A DNA stretch of 64,000 bases from Cladocopium goreaui. Its lineage: Eukaryota; Sar; Dinophyceae; Suessiales; Symbiodiniaceae. The translations under genes and the position numbers were made by a program. Location of the stretch: NCBI GenBank assembly GCA_947184155.2, contig CAMXCT020006578.1:250590-314589 (forward strand), in the 5' to 3' direction. This document shows positions 55,155-64,000 of this stretch, in pieces; the stretch's first letter is position 1, and each line of letters starts with the position of its first letter. The notes under the pieces were generated by a model. It was not told the DNA's origin. It was given only the letters and a program-made list of their open reading frames with translations, and made no database searches.

Positions 55155-58100
55155 ATGGCTTCCCATTCCTATGAAAACATGGACACAGACCAGCTCCTAG
55201 CAGAACTTGCTCGCTTAGAGGACCCAGGTTGATTTTGGATTAGTAGGTATTTGCATTTTTTCACGATATACCCTGAAGCATCTGAGACAATACCCCAATG
55301 TAATTCATCCCTTTCAGGACTTGAAGGGCCGCATAGCTTGTGGGAAACCAGTTGCAACCCCAGCGCGTGCTTCTCGGGATGATGGCTGGAATGAAGAAGA
55401 TATTGCAGCTGCAACTCAGGTGCTGTTCTTTGGGTTTGCATTCTTAGAGTTTAATTGAGAGGGACCTATTAGAATTGGGTTTTAATTTAAATGGGTTTTA
55501 ATTTCAATTGATGATGCCATCCCCTCAAGACCCCTGAAGGTTGATCCATATACACCATCATCAAGTGACAGTGGGGTGAAGCAGGTTGATGCCAACCCTC
55601 CCGGCCAATCACTTGCCCGTTGCCTCTCTTTCGCATCGCAGTCAGATCCTGACAAGCGTGAGATTGAAAAGGACCCGCTGGATGTTGCCAATGTTTTGGC
55701 GGGACTTTCAGAGTCTTCCATTCGGAAGAGGATTGGTCGGCTCATGGCACCCAAGGCAGATGGTACCCTCAAGGTACCAGCGGAGCTTGTTAAGGAGTGG
55801 AATTCAGGTGATCAAAAGAGATTGCTTCGGGAATTCCAAAATGCTGGTTTCGACAAGGACTTTGGGCTGGGGACCCCCAAACAATATGTATAATTTGATT
55901 CATGGTGGAATACCCAATTCACATGGTTTCACATTGCCTGTTGGTGGTGGCCTATTTGAATTCATTTGATATCACTAAGGGAAAGTATTTCAAAAGAAAA
56001 TGTTTGGGGTCTATCGATCACAAGTGCTTTTTAGTTTGACACACTCGCTGGCTGTATATTCAATTTTTGGTGCATCCCCCAAAACAATATAGTTAATTAG
56101 TCCACCACTTGTAGCAGGATGTCTTCGTCAAGAAAACCTTGAAGCGCATCCGTGAGAAGATTTCAGAATCCGATATGTGGTCAGAGGGGGCGTTCAAGTC
56201 TGAAGCTGACATGGTTGCGGATGGGCTGCCAGAGAACCCAAGCTATACTATTGTATTTTTATTAGGTGGATTGTCTTATAATGTTTGTCCACTAGCTCCA
56301 AATTCTTAACTGCAGTGTGCTCCAGGATCCCCCGTCTATTTTCCCGGGTCTTGGGATCACCCCTGTCTGCGTGCCTAGGAAGAGAATCAAATGTATCAAG
56401 GCAGTTTGCGCGAAGAAGAAAGGATGGATCCGGTGTCTTGGATTAATCAATCAACCCATTGGGCATTATAGAACTTGCAACGTTTTACAAACGGTCACTA
56501 TATGGAAGCCTAGCAACGTAATTGCTGGCAATGTTGCCATGTATGTCGTGATACATGCATGCACGATCACACAGTTATACTTTGAATTCAAACAGCTCTT
56601 GAATGCCCAATCTGAGGCAGGACCTCTACGAGAAGGATGTGAAGTTATACTGGGTCCAGGACAATGAGAAGGGCAAGAAGTTGAGTCTGGGATTTACAGT
56701 AAAGCATGGGTACCAAACAAATATGATATAGTTATAGTTTAGTCACAGTAATGCCTTCTATTCTGTGCTTGCTTCAACTTGTGATGGAAATGCCAAACCA
56801 AAATATGCTAACCAATGAACATGTACGGTATATCGGGAGTGTGAATATTAAGATATTATATAATATTGGGATTAATTTTCATGTTGGACACCACCTCCAA
56901 CCAAACATGTCCCATGGCATATCAAAGACTTGGGGGCCCCTTTTCTTCTTGCTCAGGAAACGCCGTCGTGACACCACCAGGGCGGAATCGGAGTCCTCGA
57001 ATAGCGGTGACATCAGCGATGACTTGGGCCTTGGCGAATGGGAGCACAAGCAGGAACAGCTTGACCCAGGTGAGATGTGTTGGGGATAGATTCTGCTAAG
57101 GGGTACTATTTCAAAACCTGTTTAAGGTTCACTTCATTTTGTTGGAGTGTTTTGGGGTCAATTGGACTGACAAAACCCTGACCAGAAACCGCGGCTCTCA
57201 CAGAGAAGGCGGAAAATCAGGCTGAGGAAGCCAAGTGTCTTAAGCTGATTTCTTTCCCTGAAATGGATAGCGATGGTCTCCCAAGCTGTTATGCTATGAA
57301 AGTGGCAGCCTGTCTTGGCAAGTGGCAGTTGAAGATGCATGATCTTGGGAACATGATGGATCCCAACAATCAAACCATGAAACCGTTTCCTGGCTTCTGT
57401 AGGATGAAAAGCTTTGAAAAGCATGGTAAATTTGGTTTATTTATATATTGCCGGATGGGCATAACTATATATATATATATATATATTAATATATATTATA
57501 TTATATTATCTAAAGGGCCTTAACCACCCCCACCATTGAAACTGCGTCCTGGCTTCTGACAAGAATTACCTTCTTTTCTGTCAATTGGATATAATCTATT
57601 ATAATATAATATATATATATACCGATGGACCCAAACAATCCTACCAAACAATCCTACCCAAAGTTCTATGCTTTACATATCGCCGGCGTGGCTATGCACC
57701 CATCCCAGGCTTGTCCAGAAAGCATCCAACTTGTCTGAACAGATGGTCAAGACTGCAGATTGCATAGCCGATTGCAATTCCACTGGTATTGCCGACGGTT
57801 TCAGTACAGCGCAGCATGTCTGAAATTAGATTAGCCCCAGACCTGTTTGCCAACCTGTATGCGAAAACATGGCACCTTCAGACTAGAGTAGGAATACCAA
57901 TAGATATCACTACTAATAGAGACCCTTTAACGTCCACTTGAGTTGGTGCTGTTTACTTGAGGCAGCAAGACAAATTTCGATCCCTCTACGCGGATGCTAA
58001 GAAGGTGTGCCTTGGCTGCTACAATGGCATTGCACGTGCAATCAAGTGTTGCCAGTAGTATCTTAACCTGAAACACTACTTGAAACTTGAAATGTTTTCA

Positions 58101-58534
58101 TAAAATCCTATTCCCAGGTTTGGCATTCTCATGAGAACCGGCCATTCAATAACATGTTTCCCTGATTTTTTTTGACCCGGGGAGGGATGGATTCCAAATT
58201 ACCCCCAATGTTGCTTTAGTGCCAAAACAGTCTAATGATGCTCCCGAGCTCCCCTCTCAGGTGCCGAGAAGCATTGCTCTTGCAAAGCCGGGCCCAGCCT
58301 CATGGTGCTGAGCAGTTTTCTTGGGAACATGGGATTATGGGCGGATGGGGGCGTGTGGACAAACGGAACCATGAGTGATATGATATGATATGATCCCCAG
58401 CATTCCCGAACCAAACTGGTATATGGTGCTCCATTGTATGATGGGTTATATTTGATTCATTCCTGAGGCCTTACATTGCCTATTTGAAGCAGAAGAATAA
58501 GCAAGCACGCCGAGTGAAGGAGGAGCAGGAATGA
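55155..58534 (+). CDS. Gene 3: coiled-coil-rich multi-exon protein (unknown function)
   Basis: Inferred exons are 55155-55220, 55318-55419, 55540-55857, 56118-56233, 56379-56432, 56617-56682, 56957-57069, one from 57186 (end unresolved), about 57712-57810, about 57963-58060 and 58468-58534 (stop TGA 58532). Exons 1-7 keep phase across every junction. Donors are GA at 55221, 55858, 56234 and 56683, and GT at 55420, 56433 and 57070. Start MASHSYENMDTDQLLAELAR. Exon 3 is hydrophilic with LDVANVLAGLSESSIRKRIG. Exons 4-6 are basic and helical (DVFVKKTLKRIREKISESDM, KRIKCIKAVCAKKKGW, DLYEKDVKLYWVQD). Exon 7 has KRRR followed by an acidic Ser-rich segment. The C-terminus is coiled-coil-like, ending YLKQKNKQARRVKEEQE. 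From memory it matches a dinoflagellate-expanded family. No catalytic motif seen, so a structural or partner role is inferred. Exons 8-10 are less certain. Confidence 0.65.
57463..57500. repeat. (TA)n tract in gene 3 intron
   Basis: TATATATATATATATATAT followed by AATATATATTATATTATATT. A second short TA tract lies at 57600-57620. Confidence 0.9.
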
Positions 58535-59601
58535 GTGATCTTGCAAACGCTGGGGACAAATCTACTATTTGCAACGGCTTGGATTTTCTATTCATCAGAA
58601 CATTGGAAGGTCATAGAAATCCATCACAGTAACATTTATTGTATCCTATAGTATATTAAGTATATTGTGTTTTACCTTAGCCTATACTTAGCGTTTGCAT
58701 GTGTGGTTTTTACCACAAAAGTTGCGACATGGGGTGGCTGAGAAGTTTGGTGGGACTGGCGAACCAGCCCCACAGTCTAGTACCTTCTCCGGCCTTTGGT
58801 GATCTTCAGTTAACAATTGTTAATATACCTGGCGAAGGCCGTCCTCAATAGATAGCCTTGCCATGAAATCGTTGTTCCAACATTTGAAGGGGTCTGGCAG
58901 AGTGGAAAAATATATGTGCTGCCCCTGAGTTTGCAAAGGTTTGAGATGTAATTTTGTCCGAAATACTGCACAGCAACCTGAAATTACGCCAGGTCGACAT
59001 GAAGAAGCTGGCCCAGTTCTACGTCAAGCCATTCGCAATGTGGCTGATGGCGCTACTTGCCAAAAAAATGTCATTGGCGTAATTGGTATGTCCTCAAGAT
59101 TACAAGTATCCCAGATTAAAATTTCGGTATATCCCTGAAATAAGTATCCCATCTAAAATGTCAGCAAGTCGATCATTCATGAAATAAGCATCCCATAGAT
59201 TTAAAGAAGGTATCCCAGAGATAAGTATCCAGTTTTATTGTAACAAGTCAATATATCCCCAAGAGAAATATCCCATTGAACATGTGAACAAGTCAACTGT
59301 TGTGATTTTAACTTTTGAGGTTCGCCCCGAAAGAAGTGTATGCCCAAGACCTCATTGGCCCTCATCAGCTTAGGCCCCTGCTCGAACCGTGGCGGATCAG
59401 ACCAGGGCGCTGGCTGAAGAACATGGCAAATCCTTCGCAAGGGCCACGATGCGGTCATACGGGGTGAATGTAAAGAATGCAACATTGGCTTAATGTTAAT
59501 CACCTTGATTTTTGTCATTCCTTAATTGATTTTTTGTTGGGAACTGTATCCTATATGGGAGTCTGGGGTATTTCTACATTGGATTTAACACCCCCTGAAA
59601 G
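58535..59601 (+). other. Interval that probably holds 5' exons of gene 4
   Basis: Protein-like + segments include GLAEWKNICAAPEFAK near 58892, RHEEAGPVLRQAIRNVADGA at about 58997 and DQTRALAEEHGKSFARATMR at 59397. None can be joined with certainty to the exon starting at 59602. Simple ATCCCA-rich repeats (59100-59290: GTATCCCAGAT, AGTATCCC, TATCCC) lie between them. Confidence 0.4.
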
Positions 59602-61389
59602 GCAAGGCGATTGCATAATGCCTTGGTCCAGAAGTTTGGCCTGGAAGTGAGAATCCCTGTCACTGACTTCGTTCACATGGAGGGGCCACATACTGTGACA
59701 ATTCCATACCTGAAACCATCCGATCTATTCGAAACTGTTTTGCTGAAAGAACCATGGCTACTTCTTGGAGGGTCTGCTGATGCAAATTCCCAACAGTTGC
59801 TCCAGACTTTCTGGCGATGCTATGAAAAAGAGCACCCTGACCATGAAGTTTTTCTGCATGGTAGGGACCGGTTAGATAGAACGGTTCCAGTAACCCTGCA
59901 TGGGGATGGTGGCCGAACCCAGAAAAAACAACCTTTAGAAATCTTTTCCATGCAGCCAGTCCTGGGCCTGAACAGTCGATCGACCAACGAATCCAACCAA
60001 TGCTGCTGCGAGACCTCAGAGCTGTTTGGAGGTGACAACCCTGGGGACCCATTGGCTCAGCACATCAACAGTAAGCACAACAGTTATTTGACGCATTTTC
60101 TTATCTTCGCATACCCATCCAAAAAGTACAAAGACTTCAAAGGTTTGCTGCTGGCGCTGCTTGAAAGGGCGTGCTCCGATTTGGGCACTTTGTGCGCTAC
60201 TGGGGTGACTGGCTTTGACAAGGAGAAGTGGTACCCTGCTTGCGTTGGTTTCAAACTAGACATGGAATGGATGGCCAAGAGTGGATCTTTGACAAGAAGC
60301 TATCAAAATGTTGGTGAAACCAAAGAACACGCGTGTTGCCATGAGTGTGATGCTGGCATGCCTGGAGTGCCGTTTGAAAATGTGAATGCTGATGCTGAAT
60401 GGATCCCAACTCGTTTCAACACAGTTCCTTGGAGAGTGGAACCACCTTGGAAGAACAACCCGTTTGATACTGCTAGGCCTGCGAAATTTCTGCGGAGAGA
60501 TGCTTTTCACATCTACAGGCTTGGCATACTTCGGAACTTCATCGGGTCCTGTATCTACTTGCTCGTCTACATGGAATGTTCCTAACCTGAGCATAATCAA
60601 ATGTTTGCTTGTTACCATCCCCAATGTTTTAAACTTTAAACCCAACAAAGCATTGGGCCAATCTGGTTTTGTTTTCCGAAGCCTTTCACATACTGAGGTT
60701 TTACAGTGCAAGGTGAAAGCAATGCGATGGCCAAGTGCTTAGAGCGCGCATGGGGGAACCTAATGCTATTCTGTAACGTGCAGAATTTGCGTGTTGATGG
60801 TGTGCGAGGCTTTACAGTTCTTAACCTACATGCGTCCAAGGGAGCCTTCCCTTGGCTTGGCTGTAAGGGATCTGACAGCATTGTACTTTTGAAATGGCTA
60901 ATCTTTTTGGCGCGCTTGCATCTGTCTGATGCTGCTGGCTTGTCTGTTCAGAACCAGCAGGTGCTTTCTTGGATTGTGAAGGGTGCAAAAGCTGGGCTTT
61001 CTTTTTCGCAAGGCATCCACGGGCATGGTCTGTGGCTGCGTGGCTCTTGTGTGAAGTTTTTACGCAATGCATCGCAGCAATTTGGAGCTAGCTACGCACA
61101 TCTGGCTGCCTATTGTTTGAGAAAGAATTGGACCTTCTTTGGGATGGTGCCAAAGTTGCATGCATCAATGCACTTCAGAACAGAACTGGATGATTCTCTT
61201 CAGGAAAACCGTGAATGGACTTTGAACCCGGCATGCTTCGACAACAGTATGTCCGAGGACTTTATAGGGCGTGTGGCTCGACAGAGTCGCCGGATTTCAT
61301 TCAAGAATGTGGAAAGGACAATCCTCTCGAGCTACAAAGTCAAGCTCCAATTTGAAGTTAAAGACTTTAAACGACGACGTGGCCAGTAA
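59602..61389 (+). CDS. Gene 4: transposase-like large-family protein, 3' two exons
   Basis: Exon 59602-60577 (325 codons plus 1 nt), a 120-bp GT-AG intron (GAAT|GTTCC to CTGAG|GTTTT), then exon 60698-61389 ending TAA. The junction keeps phase and gives VYMECFTVQGESNAMAKCLE. Landmarks are FGLEVRIPVTDF at the start, the HGDGGRTQKKQPLE motif (59899-59940), a long helical segment, a CCHEC cluster (60334-60348) followed by DAGMPGVPFENV, and the RDAFHIYRLGILRNFIGS motif before the intron. Exon 2 contains GAFPWLGCKGSDSIVLLKWL. A conserved Asp after HG, the CxxC cluster and high copy number in related genomes (memory, not search) suggest descent from a DNA transposase of CACTA/Plavaka or KDZ type, but I cannot identify a full DDE triad. 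An uncharacterised host family is equally possible. The 5' end is missing. Confidence 0.7.
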
Positions 61390-61978
61390 AAAGAACTAAG
61401 GATCCAGCACTGTTGGGCTGTTGGGCACAAGGTTGGCAAACCAACTTGATCATGAAATAGCTTCATGACACGGGCGTTTGTTTCAATCTTGTGGACCAAC
61501 TTTAGAATTTTCTGGGATTACCCATCGGCAGAAATTATGATTTCACGGCGTTTCTTGTCACATCCCGGCGTTTTTCCTAGGCACCAAAGTCACCGGCAGA
61601 AATTCTGCACACAGGGAAGTTATAGGTATATATATCATGTACTTACATATATGCTAAGCAACTCAGGATGTTTTTTCTGCACGATGCCATGGCTTCGCCA
61701 TTCGAAATAGCCAACTGGATCGACTCTACCGGGCCAATGGTCAAATGGATTTGGGGCGGGGCATTATAAAAGACCCAGATAAGGTTAATAGTGGTTAATA
61801 ACCAGCAGATAAGGAGGGATGAATCTTCCGGTGTTTCTTTCAAAAAAAACCCATTGGTTACTAACCGTAGCTGCACTTCTGGTCTTGCAGAAATTTCAAC
61901 CTCATGCTCTTTTTTTTTAGGTTTCCACCCAAACCATCCCTATTTTTCTGCGTTGCATTTGCCTTCAATACCCTCTGG
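61390..61978. other. 3' flank of gene 4
   Basis: CGGCAGAAATT occurs twice (61527, 61592) beside CGGCGTTTTTC and CGGCGTTTCTT, a degenerate local duplication. No further gene seen. Confidence 0.5.
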
Positions 61979-62085
61979 TAAACATACAAAAAACTATTAT
62001 AATGGCCATAGAAATAGTGAGTTTTCCCATTAAAAATGGTGATTTTCATTGATTTTCCATAGTTATGTTAGTTTACCAAAGGGTA
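61979..62085. mobile_element. Family B MITE, first copy after the gene block
   Basis: Left AAACATACAAAAAACTATTA, right GTTATGTTAGTTTACCAAAG. GATTTTCATTGATTTTCC shows a 10-bp internal duplication. Confidence 0.85.
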
Positions 62086-62187
62086 AATAGATGCATTCCC
62101 CAGTGATGGATTTCTGACATGTTCCACGGATGGATTTCTGACATCCATGGGTGGGGTACCATTTCTCACTTCAAGAACATGACCTGG

Positions 62188-62258
62188 TGAATGAGATATG
62201 GTTAATAGTTGTTAATAGTGGTTAATAGTGGTTAATAATGGTTAATAATGGTTAATGA
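62188..62258. repeat. GGTTAATAGT minisatellite
   Basis: Six or seven decamers (TAGTGGTTAA, TAATGGTTAA) ending 6 bp before the next family A element. Confidence 0.88.
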
Positions 62259-62263
62259 GATAT

Positions 62264-62372
62264 CTGGTTGTTGGTTTGGAACATGAATTTTATGTTTTTC
62301 CATATATTTGGAATAATCATCCCAACTGACGAACTCATATTTTTTTAGAGGGGTTGAAAAAAAAACAACCAG
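62264..62372. mobile_element. Family A MITE with disrupted right end
   Basis: Left CTGGTTGTTGG. The right arm reads GGTTGAAAAAAAAACAACCAG, so the GTT/AAC change at the left is matched at the right (CAACCAG). Confidence 0.82.
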
Positions 62373-62379
62373 CATATGT

Positions 62380-62720
62380 CGAGATATTTTAATCTTGAAA
62401 AAGAAACACAAATGAGTACAATTTCATAAGATGAATGATAACGGTGGTAAAACAAGAACAATAGTACTATATAATACTAAAGTAGTTATGATTATAAATA
62501 ACAATAAGGATAACAACAACAAAAAACAATATAATTTGAGTATACTGTAATTATTGATGATAATGGTTATTTATTTTTGATTATTTGTATATTATATAAT
62601 ATCCATAATAATAAATCAATACTAAATTATAACATTATTCAATTATAATACCATCAATACTCATTATTTGTATTTGTATTTGTTTATTATTTGATGACAT
62701 TTGATGACGATTGTTATTTA
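62380..62720. other. AT-rich spacer
   Basis: ATAATA- and ATTATT-rich sequence. No gene or palindromic element. Confidence 0.7.
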
Positions 62721-62819
62721 TACCCCATAGGATCCATGTATGCTATATATGTTAACATTTGCCATCAATATACCCCCTTCATGTTAGCATATATACCAGC
62801 ACCATGGATCCTATGGGTA
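62721..62819. mobile_element. Family D palindromic element, inverted relative to 48161
   Basis: TACCCCATAGGATCCATGTA at the left, CCATGGATCCTATGGGTA at the right. The core CATCAATATACCCCCTTCAT is the reverse complement of the core in the other three copies. Confidence 0.85.
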
Positions 62820-62974
62820 CTCACAACACAACAAACTTTCTGAGTTTTCCTCGTGAGATTTCCTTTTCGACATCCGAGCCGCCGAGGTCGAGAGTTAACT
62901 CTGTCACTACTACAGGCTTGGATGGGTCAATTTTTGCATCGAATGAATGGTGAAGGGAATATAAACCAGATATA

Positions 62975-63016
62975 TGATGATATATATATATATATATGTT
63001 CATATATATATATGTA
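62975..63016. repeat. (TA)n tract
   Basis: TATATATATATATATATGTT followed by CATATATATATATGTAG. Confidence 0.9.
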
Positions 63017-63317
63017 GTCATTTAATAAGCATTGTCGAGCCATCAAAAAAATGGGGTTCTAAGTATGACCTGTAGTTTTTCCTATCTTTTGGTGTGTTAA
63101 TTGACTGTTTATACGGCAAGATAAAATATATTTCAATGTTTATGTTACATGATGGAAAGGGAAACAGGTGGACAAAAGATTGAACAACGACTGGATACTG
63201 ACCAGAAGGGGTAGCCAGTTCCATGCAGAGGATCCAACCAGAGAGAACTGAACATGGTGGACTTTGAAGGTTTGGGGAAGTGGATCATTGGCCAGACTTC
63301 TTCTGGTTAAAGAATGG

Positions 63318-63378
63318 CTGGTTAATAGTGGTTAATGGTGGATAATGGTGGTTAATAGTGGTTAATAATGGTTAATGA
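63318..63378. repeat. GGTTAATAGT minisatellite
   Basis: Five or six units ending in GGTTAATGAGATAAT, immediately before a family A element. The same GGTTAATGAGATAT end precedes 62264 and, with one insertion, 8933. Confidence 0.88.
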
Positions 63379-63384
63379 GATAAT

Positions 63385-63498
63385 CTGGTTGGTGGTTTCA
63401 AACATTTGGAACATTTACCATTTCATAAAGATGGGATGTCATCCTTCCCATTGACGAACTCCATGATTTTTCGAGATGGTTTTTTAACCACCAACCAG
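63385..63498. mobile_element. Family A MITE, A2 type
   Basis: TTTCAAACATT arm, ATGGGATGTCATCCTTCCCAT stem, box CGAGATGG (one change). A solo right end CCACCAACCAG follows at 63607. Confidence 0.88.
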
Positions 63499-63772
63499 AT
63501 ATAACTTCGCTATGTTCACATCCCATTAAATGTAAGTGAAAATCCCAGGACAAAAATCCAGCAAAAAATCCCATTGGTTTCTCCGAAGGTGATAGTTTTT
63601 GTTTACCACCAACCAGTCTTGAAGCGATCAAGCTATGTCAAGAGGCAACTCATTGGTTTCACACAACGTTTTTCAACAGAAGGGGTCGTGCATCTCCGCT
63701 TCAACGATTCGATCCAACTATCCGTTCGTCGAAGCTCATGAACATCCCTGACAAGGCATCGAAGGTTACGGT

Positions 63773-63888
63773 TACCCGGCCTGGTAAACAGACAGTTTGC
63801 TATTGAAAATTGCCATTTATAGTGAGTTTTCCCATTAAAGATGGTGATTTTCCATATATAGTTATGTAACAGTTTACCATTTCGGGTA
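63773..63888. mobile_element. Family B MITE, TTTCGGGTA end variant
   Basis: Left TACCCGGCCTGGTAAACAGA, right GTAACAGTTTACCATTTCGG. Same right-end type as 9378. Confidence 0.82.
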
Positions 63889-63927
63889 AAGACCAACTAT
63901 CCGTTGGTGATCTCACCGTTGATAGAT

Positions 63928-63962
63928 TTCGTTCTTGTTGATAGATTTCGTCTGATTTCGAT
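63928..63962. repeat. TTGATAGATTTCGT direct duplication
   Basis: GTTGATAGATTTCG occurs twice, 19 bp apart. The flanking 63620-63770 and the window end show no recognisable complete gene. Confidence 0.75.
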
Positions 63963-64000
63963 GCTGTTTCCACTGGCAAAGATCAACAGGGTCTTTCGAT

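Noticed and set aside
49583-61389. Gene introns as family A or B introners
   Set aside because: I read the introns for the CTGGTTGGTGG and TACCCTCTGG ends and for long inverted arms and found none, so these introns are not recent copies of the window's MITEs.

Overview
The window looks like nuclear DNA of a dinoflagellate, most likely Suessiales/Symbiodiniaceae. There are no bacterial-style operons, ribosome binding sites or dense ORFs. The genes are split into short exons by introns of roughly 95-260 bp. Acceptors are mostly AG followed by G, and about half the donors I infer start with GA rather than GT. The four multi-exon genes all lie on the + strand and, from memory only, resemble dinoflagellate-expanded families of unknown function. 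No database was searched, so the organism call is an inference.

Layout. Positions 1-2.7 kb hold copies of a 647-bp dispersed repeat. Positions 2.8-47.2 kb and 62-64 kb are gene-poor, AT-rich DNA packed with short palindromic MITE-like elements. Family A has CTGGTTGGTGG ends and about 25 copies. Family B has TACCCTCTGGTAA ends and about 35 copies. Smaller families C, D, E, F, G, Q, S and T also occur. Satellites are inserted in this landscape: a GGAACCCT array (10.9-12.0 kb, with degenerate relatives to 15.3 kb), a 60-bp GC-rich satellite (40.55-41.8 kb), a GTAGT array (44.9-45.4 kb) and a 94-bp satellite (45.4-46.0 kb). Several short GC-richer islands look like captured exon fragments, and none is an intact gene.

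Positions 48.9-61.4 kb form a gene block free of family A and B elements. Gene 1 (48889-52022) encodes a nuclear-type acidic/lysine-rich protein with an SV40-like NLS, SUMO-interaction-like motifs and an AT-hook/RG stretch. Gene 2 (53026-54484) has five exons that close exactly into a 320-residue protein with a Rossmann-type FAGVG motif and a Cys/ENP layout reminiscent of C5 DNA methyltransferases. Gene 3 (55155-58534) encodes a multi-exon coiled-coil-rich protein. Gene 4 (59602-61389, 5' exons unresolved) has an HGDGGRT motif and a CCxxC cluster and may be transposase-derived. A DNA-binding-type protein, a methyltransferase-like protein, a coiled-coil protein and a transposase-like protein in one co-directional, repeat-free block is the strongest candidate here for an undescribed system, either a large mobile element or a lineage-specific chromatin module. 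Inverted copies of the D palindrome (48161-48264 and 62721-62819) flank the block, possibly by chance.
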